A stretch of DNA of 64,000 nucleotides from Ruegeria sp. THAF57 (GCF_903914075.1 NZ_CAIWNQ010000008.1:124001-188000), one strand, 5' to 3'. Shown: positions 1 to 8,551, counted from the stretch's first letter. Program-made: numbers and translations. The notes: a model not told the origin generated them from the letters alone.

Positions 1-177
1 CTTTTCCGCCATGGCCGCCACCTGACGGGTCGACCGACCCGAGGCAATCACCATGTGATCCGCAACAGAAGACTTACCTTGCAGGTTGATCTGCACGACG
101 TCTTCGGCCTTGTCATCGGAAAGTGAGGAAAGGATACGCTCAAGCAGCTTGTCGCTGATTGACTGAGAGTGGGCCAT
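1..177 (-). CDS. rsfS: Ribosomal silencing factor RsfS, N-terminal part (cut by window edge)
   Basis: Only the first 59 codons lie in the window; the gene runs off the left edge. The translation carries the RsfS/Iojap signature DKAEDVVQINLQGKSSVADH followed by MVIASGRSTRQVAAMAEK. RsfS binds ribosomal protein uL14 on the large subunit and blocks subunit joining when nutrients are short. The ATG at 177 is the conservative start. The frame is open further upstream, and a CTG at 228 sits eight bases after a strong AAAGGAGG, so a longer N terminus (LSLHTQAGLPADDGASV before the Met) is possible. An ATG closer to that Shine-Dalgarno, at 233, is out of frame and opens an 18-codon ORF ending in TGATG on the 177 start. 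The family call is firm; the start is not. Confidence 0.9.
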   Translation of the reverse strand, partial: MAHSQSISDKLLERILSSLSDDKAEDVVQINLQGKSSVADHMVIASGRSTRQVAAMAEK

Positions 178-332
178 CACGCTGGCCCCGTCATCGGCGG
201 GCAAACCCGCCTGGGTATGTAGAGACAGGACATAGTCCTCCTTTGCTGCGCGCCATGCAATCCCGGCGCCGGGGTACTAATAAGGTAACAAGGGGATTGC
301 AACATTTCAATGAAGCGCCACGCAACGCAGGC

Positions 333-1682
333 TCAATCCTCTGCGATCTGTTGCGAGCCTGCGTCGGGCAGCAGCCGCACCTCGCGCTGCGGGAAGGGTA
401 TCGAAATGCCCTCGGCGTGGAACGCATCCCACAGCGCCAGATAGACATTGCCGCGTATATTAGTCAGCCCCTTGGTCGGGTCACTGATCCAAAAGCGCAG
501 GACATAATCAACGCTGCTGTCACCGAACCCGGTGATATGGCAGACCGGCTCATGAGACCCGCCGCTCAAGACCCGCGACACAGTTTTAACGGAATTGACG
601 GCCGTTGAACGAACCTTGTGCGGGTCGTCCGAATAGCTGGTGCCGAACTCCAGATCCAGCCGCACGAATTTGTCGGAATGCGACCAGTTCACAACCTGAT
701 TGGTGATCAGGTCCTCGTTCGGGATCAGATATTCCCGCCCGTCGCGCGTTACGACCGAGACGTAGCGTGCGCCCAGTGCGTTGATCCAACCGAACGTGTC
801 CCCCAGCGAGATTACGTCCCCCGGCTTGATCGACCGATCCATCAGGATGATGATCCCCGAAATCAGGTTCGACACCACCTTTTGCAGCCCGAATCCGATC
901 CCCACACCAATTGCGCCGGACAACAGCGCGATACCGGTCAGGTCAAAGCCCAGCGTACGGATCGCGACCAGAAAAACCCCGCCATAAATCAGAACTTGAA
1001 TGCCTTTTGCCAGCAGCACTTGCATCGACGGGGTGATATCGTCATTGCTCATCAAGCCGCGCTCGGCGGCACGGGTTCCCACGCGCGCCAGCGTCAACAG
1101 AATGCCGATCAGCAGAACAGCCTTGAGAATCCCAAGGGCCGAGATGTGCAGATCCCCGATGGAAATCGCAACTCCGTCAAGAAACCCGGCCACGTCGTCG
1201 GTCAGGTTCAGGGCAACAAGCGTTGCATAGACCCACATTGCCCATTTGAAGATGCGTCGCAGCGTGCGGTTCCGCACCAACCGCGCCACCAGCGCAATCG
1301 CCAGCCACGCAGCGGCCAAGGTTGCGATCACGCCGATAATGTAACTGCGCGAAGGCCATGTGATCTGCTGCATCACCAGATACAGCGCCCATGACAGCAC
1401 CACGAAATAGACCAACGTCAGGCGCTGCATCAGTTGCACAAGAACCCGCAAACGCCACTTGGGCCACCCGCTGCGCGAGCGCGCCCAAGTGTCCCAACGG
1501 CCCTGGGTCAGCAGCTTTAGTACAAATGCCGCTCCCCACAGACAAAGGATGATAATAATCTGGTACTGCCGCCAGCCCGGTGTGACGATCAGTTCGGCAA
1601 AATTTTCAAACTGAGAGGAGAAGGCCGCGACCATATCGTCATAAAGCTTTGACACCGAACTTGGGATCAGGTCTTGGTTCAT
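333..1682 (-). CDS. MscS-family mechanosensitive ion channel
   Basis: A 449-residue inner-membrane protein. It has several hydrophobic helices in the N-terminal half (about residues 40-60, 95-115, 125-150, 165-180, 205-225, 240-265), then a pore-helix-like glycine/alanine segment (LLSGAIGVGIGFGLQKVV, about 255-275) and the cytoplasmic MscS beta domain (GDVISLGDTFGWI, IPNEDLITNQVVNWSH). Such channels release solutes when membrane tension rises after hypo-osmotic shock. It is longer than E. coli MscS (about 286 residues) because of extra N-terminal helices, a layout common in alphaproteobacteria. The frame is open to 1796, but the start at 1682 has CAGGAGG six bases upstream, so I use it. It is transcribed toward rsfS with a 155-bp gap that shows no gene. 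Confidence 0.9.
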   Translation of the reverse strand: MNQDLIPSSVSKLYDDMVAAFSSQFENFAELIVTPGWRQYQIIIILCLWGAAFVLKLLTQGRWDTWARSRSGWPKWRLRVLVQLMQRLTLVYFVVLSWALYLVMQQITWPSRSYIIGVIATLAAAWLAIALVARLVRNRTLRRIFKWAMWVYATLVALNLTDDVAGFLDGVAISIGDLHISALGILKAVLLIGILLTLARVGTRAAERGLMSNDDITPSMQVLLAKGIQVLIYGGVFLVAIRTLGFDLTGIALLSGAIGVGIGFGLQKVVSNLISGIIILMDRSIKPGDVISLGDTFGWINALGARYVSVVTRDGREYLIPNEDLITNQVVNWSHSDKFVRLDLEFGTSYSDDPHKVRSTAVNSVKTVSRVLSGGSHEPVCHITGFGDSSVDYVLRFWISDPTKGLTNIRGNVYLALWDAFHAEGISIPFPQREVRLLPDAGSQQIAED

Positions 1683-1785
1683 GCAGCGCCTCCTGACGGC
1701 CAGATTGAAGACCAAAGCCCCACGATGCAAGTCCGCGGCGGTTTTGAACCTTGATTGCCGGGATCGCGCGATATATCTGGTGCGC

Positions 1786-1893
1786 ATGAGACTCAATGTG
1801 GCCCAACTTCAGAATCTGGAAGATCGCGCGCGTCTGCGCGAACGGTTCTATGGGGCTGCCCGCACGGTTCTGGCGCGCCTACGCGCAGCCTAA
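1786..1893 (+). CDS. Possible 35-residue peptide upstream of leuC (doubtful)
   Basis: A short ATG-to-TAA frame in the gap before leuC. It encodes a basic, arginine- and leucine-rich peptide with a predicted helical middle ([21 protein letters not shown]). It has no leucine run, so it does not look like a classical leu attenuator leader, and no convincing Shine-Dalgarno is seen. It ends 43 bases before the leuC start. It may be a conserved micro-gene or chance; it is listed only because it lies in the leuC leader on the same strand. Confidence 0.2.
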   Translation: MRLNVAQLQNLEDRARLRERFYGAARTVLARLRAA

Positions 1894-1936
1894 GCCACCT
1901 CGCCAGCTATTTCTCATTACATACGGGAGAGGACCG

Positions 1937-3340
1937 ATGTCCCCCAAAACGCTCTATGACAAGATCTGGGATGCCCATGTCGCCCACGAAGCCGATGATG
2001 GCACCTGCCTGCTGTATATCGACCGCCATCTGGTTCACGAAGTGACCAGCCCGCAGGCGTTCGAAGGCCTGCGCATGGCGGGCCGCAAGGTGCGCGCGCC
2101 GGAAAAGACCATCGCGGTGCCGGATCACAATGTGCCCACCACGCCAGACCGGGTGAACGGGATCGAAAACCCAGAATCGCGTATTCAGGTCGAGGCACTG
2201 GACAAGAACGCCAAGGATTTTGGCATTCACTATTACCCGGTGCATGACGTCCGTCAGGGCATCGTGCACATTGTCGGCCCCGAGCAAGGCTGGACCCTGC
2301 CCGGCATGACCGTTGTCTGCGGCGACAGCCACACAGCCACCCACGGCGCGTTTGGCGCGCTGGCCCACGGCATCGGCACTTCTGAGGTTGAACACGTTCT
2401 GGCCACCCAGACCCTGATCCAAAAGAAATCCAAGAACATGAAGGTGGAAATCACCGGCAAATTGCAGCCGGGCGTGACCGCCAAGGATATCACTCTGGCC
2501 GTGATCGGTGAGACTGGCACCGCAGGCGGCACCGGCTATGTCATCGAATATTGCGGCGAAGCGATCCGCGATTTGTCGATGGAAGGTCGCATGACCGTCT
2601 GCAACATGGCCATCGAAGGTGGTGCCCGCGCGGGTCTGATCGCCCCCGATGAGACCACGTTCGAATATGTCAAAGGTCGCCCGCACGCCCCGAAAGGTGC
2701 CCAATGGGAAGCGGCGATGGACTGGTGGAAAACGCTTTATACCGATGAAGGCGCACATTTCGACAAGGTCATCACCTTGCGCGGCGAAGACATTGCGCCG
2801 GTCGTCACATGGGGCACCAGTCCCGAGGATGTGCTGCCGATCACCGCAACCGTGCCGAATCCCGAAGATTTCGAAGGCGGCAAGGTCGACGCGGCGCGCC
2901 GTTCGATCGAATATATGGGCCTGGAAGCCGGTCAGAAACTCAGCGACGTGGAAATCGACACCGTCTTTATCGGGTCGTGCACCAATGGCCGGATCGAAGA
3001 TCTGCGCGCCGCTGCTGAAATCCTGAAAGGCAAAAAGATCAAGGACGGGATGCGCGCCATGGTCGTGCCCGGCTCGGGCCTTGTACGCCTGCAGGCCGAG
3101 GAAGAAGGTCTGGCGGATATCTTCAAAGAGGCCGGTTTCGAATGGCGTCTGGCGGGATGTTCCATGTGTCTGGCGATGAACCCCGACCAGTTGCAACCGG
3201 GCGAGCGCTGCGCCGCGACCTCGAACCGCAACTTCGAAGGCCGTCAGGGGCGGGGTGGACGCACCCATCTTCTTAGCCCGGCGATGGCTGCCGCGGCAGC
3301 AATCACAGGACGGCTGACAGACGTCCGCGAAATGATGTAA
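1937..3340 (+). CDS. leuC: 3-isopropylmalate dehydratase large subunit
   Basis: A 467-residue aconitase-family protein, the usual length for LeuC. With LeuD it isomerises 2-isopropylmalate to 3-isopropylmalate in leucine biosynthesis. The [4Fe-4S] cysteines are visible at about 348 (FIGSCTNGR), 408 and 411 ([11 protein letters not shown]). Other family motifs are [20 protein letters not shown] and [19 protein letters not shown]. The frame is open upstream to 1796, but ATG 1937 matches the family N terminus ([14 protein letters not shown]) and has GGGAGAGGA just before it. leuD follows, but a HdeD-like gene lies between them. An unrelated gene inserted between leuC and leuD is mildly unusual. 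Confidence 0.98.
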   Translation: MSPKTLYDKIWDAHVAHEADDGTCLLYIDRHLVHEVTSPQAFEGLRMAGRKVRAPEKTIAVPDHNVPTTPDRVNGIENPESRIQVEALDKNAKDFGIHYYPVHDVRQGIVHIVGPEQGWTLPGMTVVCGDSHTATHGAFGALAHGIGTSEVEHVLATQTLIQKKSKNMKVEITGKLQPGVTAKDITLAVIGETGTAGGTGYVIEYCGEAIRDLSMEGRMTVCNMAIEGGARAGLIAPDETTFEYVKGRPHAPKGAQWEAAMDWWKTLYTDEGAHFDKVITLRGEDIAPVVTWGTSPEDVLPITATVPNPEDFEGGKVDAARRSIEYMGLEAGQKLSDVEIDTVFIGSCTNGRIEDLRAAAEILKGKKIKDGMRAMVVPGSGLVRLQAEEEGLADIFKEAGFEWRLAGCSMCLAMNPDQLQPGERCAATSNRNFEGRQGRGGRTHLLSPAMAAAAAITGRLTDVREMM

Positions 3341-3344
3341 GCTA

Positions 3345-3368
3345 CCCTCATATCTGAATATTTGAGGG
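3345..3368 (+). promoter_or_regulatory. Hairpin covering the ribosome-binding site of the HdeD-like gene
   Basis: CCCTCA at 3345-3350 and TGAGGG at 3363-3368 form an inverted repeat just after the leuC stop. The right arm overlaps the GAGGGAGA that serves as Shine-Dalgarno for the gene starting at 3379. Folding would hide this site and could lower translation of the HdeD-like gene relative to leuC. The stem is short (6 bp), so this is tentative. Confidence 0.35.
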
Positions 3369-3378
3369 AGAGACTGAA

Positions 3379-3933
3379 ATGAGTGATTGGGTCAAATGGC
3401 TCTTGTTGGGGCTACTTTCGATTGCGTTTGGCATCTTTGTGCTGGGCGCACCGGTGGTGGCTTCGATAGCTGTGACAGTGGTAACTGGCGTGTTGCTGCT
3501 GATATCGGGCGCGTTGCAGGTTGTCGGCGGATTTTCTGTCGAAGGGACCGGCAACAAGATTCTGTCATTCATCATGGGTGCCGTGATGCTGTTCCTCGGC
3601 TGGAACTTCATGTCCCAGCCGCTTGCAGGAACGCTCACCCTGGCGGTGGTCATGTTGATCCTGTTCATGGCAGGCGGCATCGCGCGGGTTATCCTGTCGT
3701 TCCAAATGCGCGGAACACAGTATTTCTGGCCGACAATGATCTCGGGCATCTTGTCGATCGTGCTCGCGGGTATCATCTGGACCTATGTAGGAAGTGAACC
3801 CGCTGTGCTGATGAGCATTCTGGGTATCTTCCTGGGGGTCGAGATGCTGTTCAATGGGTTCGGTTTGGTCTTCATGGCGTTCTTCGTCAAGAACGCACCC
3901 AACGACGCAACAACGGAAGCGAAACAAGCTTAA
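3379..3933 (+). CDS. HdeD-family (DUF308) integral membrane protein
   Basis: A 184-residue, almost wholly hydrophobic protein with about six membrane helices arranged as three helix pairs, the HdeD/DUF308 pattern (for example WLLLGLLSIAFGIFVLGAP, VTGVLLLISGALQVVGGF, ILGIFLGVEMLFNGFGLVF). HdeD is linked to acid stress in E. coli; the biochemical role of most homologues is unknown. It lies in the same direction between leuC (38 bp upstream) and leuD (42 bp downstream) and is probably co-transcribed with them. A role in leucine synthesis is not implied by its sequence. Confidence 0.85.
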   Translation: MSDWVKWLLLGLLSIAFGIFVLGAPVVASIAVTVVTGVLLLISGALQVVGGFSVEGTGNKILSFIMGAVMLFLGWNFMSQPLAGTLTLAVVMLILFMAGGIARVILSFQMRGTQYFWPTMISGILSIVLAGIIWTYVGSEPAVLMSILGIFLGVEMLFNGFGLVFMAFFVKNAPNDATTEAKQA

Positions 3934-3975
3934 ACGCGGGGCAAGGGGTCGGCCCTCTCCCGCAGGAGTGTGAAC

Positions 3976-4581
3976 ATGGAAAAGTTTGACAAAGTCCACG
4001 GGGTGGCCGCCCCAATGCCACTGATCAATATCGACACCGATATGATCATCCCCAAAGTGCACCTGAAAACCATCAAACGGTCCGGCCTTGGCGTCGTGCT
4101 GTTTGACGAGATGCGCTATCACGAGCACGGCGGTGAGAACGAAGAATTCGTTCTGAACAAACCCGCCTACCGCAACACCGAGATTCTGGTGGCCGGTGAC
4201 AATTTCGGCTGCGGCTCGTCGCGCGAACACGCGCCCTGGGCGATCAAGGATTTCGGCATCAAGGTGGTGATCTCGACCAGCTTTGCAGACATCTTCTTTA
4301 ACAACTGCTTCAAGAACGGCATCCTGCCCATCGTGGTCGAGGAAGAGCATCATGCGATCCTGATGGATGACGCGCATAAAGGCGAAAACGCCCGCATGAC
4401 TGTGCATCTGGAGGATCAGAAGATTACAACATCGGATGGCGTCGAAATCGCGTTCGACATCGACCCGCACCGCAAGCACTGCCTGCTGAACGGTCTGGAC
4501 GATATCGGCCTGTCGATGGAGAAAGAACATCACATAGACAAATTCGAGGATCACGCGAGTCAGGCCCGCCCCTGGGTATGA
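3976..4581 (+). CDS. leuD: 3-isopropylmalate dehydratase small subunit
   Basis: A 201-residue swivel-domain partner of LeuC. Typical motifs are [17 protein letters not shown] near the N terminus, [16 protein letters not shown] around residue 75-90 and [17 protein letters not shown]. It completes the heterodimeric isopropylmalate isomerase of leucine biosynthesis. A GTG two codons upstream (3970) is in frame, but AGGAG at 3964-3968 is better spaced for ATG 3976. A hairpin after the stop (4613-4638) probably ends the transcript. Confidence 0.98.
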   Translation: MEKFDKVHGVAAPMPLINIDTDMIIPKVHLKTIKRSGLGVVLFDEMRYHEHGGENEEFVLNKPAYRNTEILVAGDNFGCGSSREHAPWAIKDFGIKVVISTSFADIFFNNCFKNGILPIVVEEEHHAILMDDAHKGENARMTVHLEDQKITTSDGVEIAFDIDPHRKHCLLNGLDDIGLSMEKEHHIDKFEDHASQARPWV

Positions 4582-4612
4582 TTCTGTGGATGATTCTGTG
4601 AACACTCAACTT

Positions 4613-4638
4613 AAAGGGGTCGCTTAAGCGGCCCCTTT
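4613..4638 (+). terminator. Probable terminator after leuD
   Basis: AAAGGGG-T-CGC, loop TTAA, GCG-G-CCCCTTT: an 11-bp stem with one T-G wobble, 31 bp after the leuD stop. The downstream T tract is weak (CGCATTCT), so efficiency is uncertain. Confidence 0.6.
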
Positions 4639-4861
4639 CGCATTCTAGGGGTTGAATTCGCGGCAACCACAACATGTAGGGGCAATGCTAAATTACACGT
4701 CGGATTTGCGTCAGCAATGATGCAAACCCGCACCAGTTTTGCCATCATTTTGCCCAAAATCACGTGTTTTCTGCACCTTGGCTTGAGTGGAGTGCCTGAG
4801 GCAGCCAGTGTTGGCGCTAAAGAGGCATCCGTCAAAAAACAAACGGCGGGCACAAGTTGGA

Positions 4862-5740
4862 ATGAAGTCGGCACAGAACCGACCGGTCCAGTTTGAAAGG
4901 GTTCGGATAGTGATTGCGCGCACAACAGGGGCGGCAATACGGGGAATATTGGTTGCGTTGATCGTGCTGACCCCCGCGTTGTATCTGCCCGCATCGTCAA
5001 CGAATGGGACCGAGATCGTCGTGTTTCTCGCCATTCTTGCGTTTTTCCTGACCTTTGCCGAATACAACTCGGCCTTCCCCAGCTTTATTGAGTTCCGTGA
5101 CGCGCCGCCGGTGAACCGGCTACGATTTGTTGGTCTGGTCACAATGATCATGTTTCTGACGCTGATCTGTAAGAACGCCTATGCGCCGACCCATCTGACA
5201 ACTGTCTTTTATTCGGTCGGCCTGAGCGTGGCCAATATCGTCGACTTTCCCTATTCGCCAGTTCGCCTGATCGTGCTGATGCTGCCAGTGGACGCCAGTG
5301 CGCCGCTGATCGAACTGGTTCGCATATCGGCCAGTGTCGCATATCTGACGGCATTGGTTACGGTGGGCAGCTTTGCCTACGCCGTGAAGTTGCGCGGCTG
5401 GCCTACGGGCAACGGTGCGTTCAACGTCTGGACCAACCTGCCCTTGTTCGATCCGACCAAAGGCGGCGATGTGGTCACGCGCCTACAGCGTGACGGGCGG
5501 CTCAACATCTCGATCGGGGTGCTGCTGCCGTTCCTGATCCCGGCGATGATAAAGATGCTGACGAATTATGTGGATCCCATTTCACTCAGCAATCCGCAGA
5601 CCCTGATCTGGACCATGAGCGCATGGGCTTTCCTGCCCGCCAGCATGATCATGCGCGGCATGGCCACCCTTCGTATCGCGAACCTGATCGTTGAAAAACG
5701 GCGCGCCTATTCCACGGCCGAGTCCACTCAGACCGCATGA
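4862..5740 (+). CDS. Conserved multi-pass membrane protein of unknown function
   Basis: A 292-residue protein with about six to seven hydrophobic segments (for example GILVALIVLTPALYLPA, IVVFLAILAFFLTFAEY, VGLVTMIMFLTLICK, LLPFLIPAMIKM, WAFLPASMIMRG). Polar stretches between them include GAFNVWTNLPLFDPTKGGDV and VVTRLQRDGRLN. I recognise this as a protein kept in Roseobacter-group genomes beside the leucine genes but know no function. ATG 4862 is chosen because the following residues match the conserved start; the frame is open to 4787. It overlaps the next gene by four bases (ATGA), so the two are translationally coupled. Confidence 0.75.
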   Translation: MKSAQNRPVQFERVRIVIARTTGAAIRGILVALIVLTPALYLPASSTNGTEIVVFLAILAFFLTFAEYNSAFPSFIEFRDAPPVNRLRFVGLVTMIMFLTLICKNAYAPTHLTTVFYSVGLSVANIVDFPYSPVRLIVLMLPVDASAPLIELVRISASVAYLTALVTVGSFAYAVKLRGWPTGNGAFNVWTNLPLFDPTKGGDVVTRLQRDGRLNISIGVLLPFLIPAMIKMLTNYVDPISLSNPQTLIWTMSAWAFLPASMIMRGMATLRIANLIVEKRRAYSTAESTQTA

Positions 5741-6765
5741 TCCGAATACTATTCCTGCTAGTGCTGCCCCTTATGGCGCAGGCCGAGACCGTGCGCGTGG
5801 CAACCTTCAACACCGAACTCAGCCGCGATGGGCCGGGTCTGTTGCTCAGGGATATTCGGCGCGGCGACGCACAGGTTCAGGCTGTAGCGCAGGTTTTGGC
5901 CGCGGTGAACCCGGATATTGTGGCGTTGCAGGGTGTCGACTGGGATTTTGGTGGCCAAACGCTTGCCGCATTGACTGAACAGTTGCGAGAGGCCGGTTTG
6001 GATTACCCCCATCAGTTTGCCGCTCGGCCAAATTCGGGTTTGGAGACAGGCCTGGATATGGACGGCGACGGTCGCACCGATGGTCCGGGCGACGCGCAGG
6101 GTTGGGGCAAATACACCGGGCATGGCGGCATGGCGGTCCTGTCGCGTTATCCCATCAACCAAGACGAGGTTCAGGATTTTTCGCCTTTGCTCTGGCGGGA
6201 CCTGCCGGATGCGCAATTGCCGGTATTAGACGGACAGCCTTATCCGTCCGAAGATGCGCAGCAGGTACAGCGGTTGCCTTCGGTCGCACAATGGGTGGTT
6301 CCGGTTGAAACACCTTTTGGGCCGGTCGACCTGATGACCTTTCACGCGGCACCCCCTGTTTTTGACGGACCAGAAGATCGGAACGGGCTCCGCAATCACG
6401 ATGAAATACAGGTGTGGTCGCACGTTCTGGATGGTCGGTTAGGCAGCGCCCCCAAAGGCCCTTATGTGATCGCCGGGGATGCCAATCAGGACCCGACCCG
6501 CGGAGAGGGGCGTAAACAGGCGATTAAGGCGCTTTTGTCCCATCCCCTGCTACAAGACCCCCAGCCGCGTGACGCGACAGGCGACTTGGCGACGGTCACT
6601 TGGAAAGCAACGGGTGATATGCGGGTGGATTACGTATTGCCCTCGGCCCGTTGGACGGTTCGGGACAGCGGTGTTTATTGGCCTGACACAGGGACCGAAG
6701 GACGAAAGGCGGCGCAAGCAGCAAGCCGCCATCGGCTAGTTTGGGTCGATCTGGAAATGGAGTGA
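5737..6765 (+). CDS. Secreted endonuclease/exonuclease/phosphatase-family protein with altered active site
   Basis: A 342-residue protein with a signal peptide (about residues 1-16, cleavage after MAQA). The fold signatures are VATFNTELS (residues 21-29), DIVALQGVD (60-68), VIAGDANQDP and MRVDYVLPS. In active members the second motif reads LQE and the last reads SDH. Here the metal-binding Glu is Gly66 and the C-terminal motif is SRH (330-332). It may therefore be catalytically changed, or Asp68 may substitute. It is coupled by ATGA to the membrane protein upstream, which suggests joint work at the envelope. The substrate is unknown; DNase, phosphodiesterase and phosphatase members all exist in the family. 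Confidence 0.75.
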   Translation: MIRILFLLVLPLMAQAETVRVATFNTELSRDGPGLLLRDIRRGDAQVQAVAQVLAAVNPDIVALQGVDWDFGGQTLAALTEQLREAGLDYPHQFAARPNSGLETGLDMDGDGRTDGPGDAQGWGKYTGHGGMAVLSRYPINQDEVQDFSPLLWRDLPDAQLPVLDGQPYPSEDAQQVQRLPSVAQWVVPVETPFGPVDLMTFHAAPPVFDGPEDRNGLRNHDEIQVWSHVLDGRLGSAPKGPYVIAGDANQDPTRGEGRKQAIKALLSHPLLQDPQPRDATGDLATVTWKATGDMRVDYVLPSARWTVRDSGVYWPDTGTEGRKAAQAASRHRLVWVDLEME

Positions 6766-6774
6766 AACGGGAAA

Positions 6775-6800
6775 ACAGGGCAACCGGTTGGCTGCCCTGT
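6775..6800 (+). terminator. Terminator-like hairpin after the endonuclease-family gene
   Basis: ACAGGGCA at 6775-6782 pairs with TGCCCTGT at 6793-6800. It starts ten bases after the stop at 6765 and is followed by CCTTT. It lies between convergent genes. Confidence 0.55.
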
Positions 6801-6857
6801 CCTTTGCCGAGGATCGTCTTCAAACCCTGAAGAACTCGTTACCCAAAACGTGCGGTG

Positions 6858-7349
6858 TCAGGTCCGCGGCGCAGAGGATGACCCTCCGCCCGCAGGATCA
6901 CGGCCTCCGCCGGTCGACGAACTTCCGGTTGGATCGCTGCCGCCGCCAGATGTTGAACTTCCCCCTGGATCACGGGCACCGTCGGAAGTTGAGCTATCGC
7001 CCGGGTCACGCCCCCCGCCCGAAGTCGAGCTGTCGCCCGGGTCACGGCCCCCGCCCGAGGTTGAACTATCTTCGGGCTCACGCTCTTCACCCGTTGGCGA
7101 GCATGGAACCGATGCCGTTCCAGCAACCGCCGAGTCATCGCACCCTCCGGGGGGCGGTGGTGGCGGTGGCAGACAGGGCTGGTCCGGGTTCGCACCACTG
7201 GGGCTGGCCCCGCCGGTGCAGCCGACAACGTCTCCGTATTTATTAAATATAGGCTCAGGCTGGATCGGCTCCGGGGCCTCTGTCTGACTACAGGCGGCGA
7301 CAAAAGCCAGACACGCGGTCGCGGCCCATAATGTTGAGTATCTTTGCAT
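6858..7349 (-). CDS. Small lipoprotein with Gly/Ser-rich tandem repeats
   Basis: A 163-residue protein with a lipoprotein signal peptide ending in the lipobox-like FVAAC (Cys20), so it is probably lipid-anchored. The mature part has a short NKYGDVVGCTGG segment, a proline run, then a disordered tail of 12-residue repeats of the type DSSTSGGGRDPG. The ATG at 7349 has AAGGACA upstream. I do not recognise a family function. The tail looks like a flexible spacer or surface-exposed low-complexity region. It is convergent with the endonuclease-family gene and divergent from the LysR gene. Confidence 0.7.
   Translation of the reverse strand: MQRYSTLWAATACLAFVAACSQTEAPEPIQPEPIFNKYGDVVGCTGGASPSGANPDQPCLPPPPPPPGGCDDSAVAGTASVPCSPTGEEREPEDSSTSGGGRDPGDSSTSGGGRDPGDSSTSDGARDPGGSSTSGGGSDPTGSSSTGGGRDPAGGGSSSAPRT
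6913..7092 (-). repeat. Five imperfect 36-bp tandem repeats in the lipoprotein gene
   Basis: Units at 6913-6948, 6949-6984, 6985-7020, 7021-7056 and 7057-7092, each 12 codons and in frame. The two middle copies (6985-7056) are the most alike; the outer ones have diverged. Such arrays can change copy number by slippage without breaking the frame. Confidence 0.85.
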
Positions 7350-7519
7350 TCACTTGTCCTTTTTCACGGGCCGACGCACACCCGCACCGGCCCAAACCAT
7401 CCAAAAAAGCGTACTCGTAACCCACTGTGAAATATGGAAAGTGCTGTCTCTCTTTCGGAACGCCGGAACTTTAGAATTGAAATCTGCGGACAAAAAGCCG
7501 CTAATCCGCATCAAGATCA

Positions 7520-7531
7520 TGCAAATTTGCA
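7520..7531. promoter_or_regulatory. Perfect palindrome in front of the LysR-type gene
   Basis: TGCAAATTTGCA, a 12-bp perfect palindrome, ends 12 bases before the ATG at 7544 and touches its AGGAC Shine-Dalgarno. A T-N11-A-like palindrome is what LysR-family autoregulators bind, so it is a candidate operator. No footprint evidence is visible. Confidence 0.35.
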
Positions 7532-7543
7532 GGACATTTGAAA

Positions 7544-8398
7544 ATGAACTGGGACAATCTGAAAGTGCTGTTGGCCATTAGTCGGGCGGGCTCTTTGACA
7601 GGCGCGGCACACTTCCTTGATGTAGACGCGACCACAATGGGCCGTCGGTTGACCGCGTTGGAACAAGAGCTTGGGGTGATCCTGTTTGTTCGCTCTAAGT
7701 CAGGGTTTGTGGCGACCGAAGCAGGGGCAATTGCAATCGAACGTGCGCTGCAGATCGAAGCAAGCTATCACCGAATGACCGACGAAATCTCTCAATCACA
7801 CGCCAGCGCTGTGGGGATGATGCGTATCGTCGGGAATTCGTGGACAATGCAGCGCCTCGCCTTGTCGGGGATGGATCGGTTTCTTGCCGCTAACCCCGGA
7901 CTGGACCTGAGGTTCATGACCCGCGCCGCAACAACGCGTATCTCGGGCGAAGCCTCAATTCAGATGTGGTTCGAAGTTCCGCCCGAATCTGCGGAATACA
8001 CGGTCACACTGGGTCAGGTCCCTTACGCCGTTTACCACGCCGCCCACCTGCAAGAAGCACCCGCAAGCTGGGTTGCCTTTTTTGACGAAGAGGCCAGCCG
8101 CCCTATCATCAACCGCGCGGTCAGACGCCTGAGCAAACACGCCGAAAAAGTGAGATTAACCGCAACGGACGCCAGCGTGCTGGTCTCGGCCGTTGCTGCG
8201 GGGGCAGGTAAAGGGTTGCTGCCAATGTGCCTTGCCGAAGGGCGCGATGATCTGGTGCCTGTTGGCACAGGTCGTCCGGATTTCAGCCGCACCCTGTACC
8301 TCTATCTCAACCCGGATACTGTTGGGTACAAGCGCGTGCAGGTCACTGTTGAGTGGGTGCGCAAGGCGTTCAACGCCGCGTTTCTACCAAAAACCTGA
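7544..8398 (+). CDS. LysR-family transcriptional regulator
   Basis: A 284-residue protein. It has an N-terminal winged helix-turn-helix (residues about 3-60; NLKVLLAISRAGSLTGAAHF and TTMGRRLTALEQELGVILF) and a C-terminal effector-binding region. It is slightly shorter than typical LysR members (about 300). ATG 7544 follows AGGAC at the right distance; a TTG two codons upstream is less likely. It stands alone between a divergent lipoprotein gene and leuB, 153 bp downstream in the same direction. Regulation of leuB is possible but not shown by the sequence. Confidence 0.88.
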   Translation: MNWDNLKVLLAISRAGSLTGAAHFLDVDATTMGRRLTALEQELGVILFVRSKSGFVATEAGAIAIERALQIEASYHRMTDEISQSHASAVGMMRIVGNSWTMQRLALSGMDRFLAANPGLDLRFMTRAATTRISGEASIQMWFEVPPESAEYTVTLGQVPYAVYHAAHLQEAPASWVAFFDEEASRPIINRAVRRLSKHAEKVRLTATDASVLVSAVAAGAGKGLLPMCLAEGRDDLVPVGTGRPDFSRTLYLYLNPDTVGYKRVQVTVEWVRKAFNAAFLPKT

Positions 8399-8551
8399 AC
8401 GTCGGCTGGGCCGCGCGCGGCAAGCACTCCTTCAGGAATTCGTCGTTCCGGGCACAGATACGGGTTTTACCTGCAGCTTACAGCTTCCTCGCATTGACCC
8501 CATGCTGCGCAGGCGCTAGGGCCATTGCGACGAAACGCAAGGAGATCCTTC

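Noticed and set aside
1683..1936. Leucine attenuator leader before leuC
   Set aside because: There is no run of leucine codons followed by competing hairpins.
3565..4605. 346-codon minus-strand frame opposite the HdeD-like gene and leuD
   Set aside because: It is antisense to leuD and the translation is compositionally biased, so it is a shadow.
6913..7092. CRISPR-like repeat array
   Set aside because: The 36-bp periodicity is head-to-tail without spacers, is in frame with a Gly/Ser-rich protein tail, and has no cas genes nearby.
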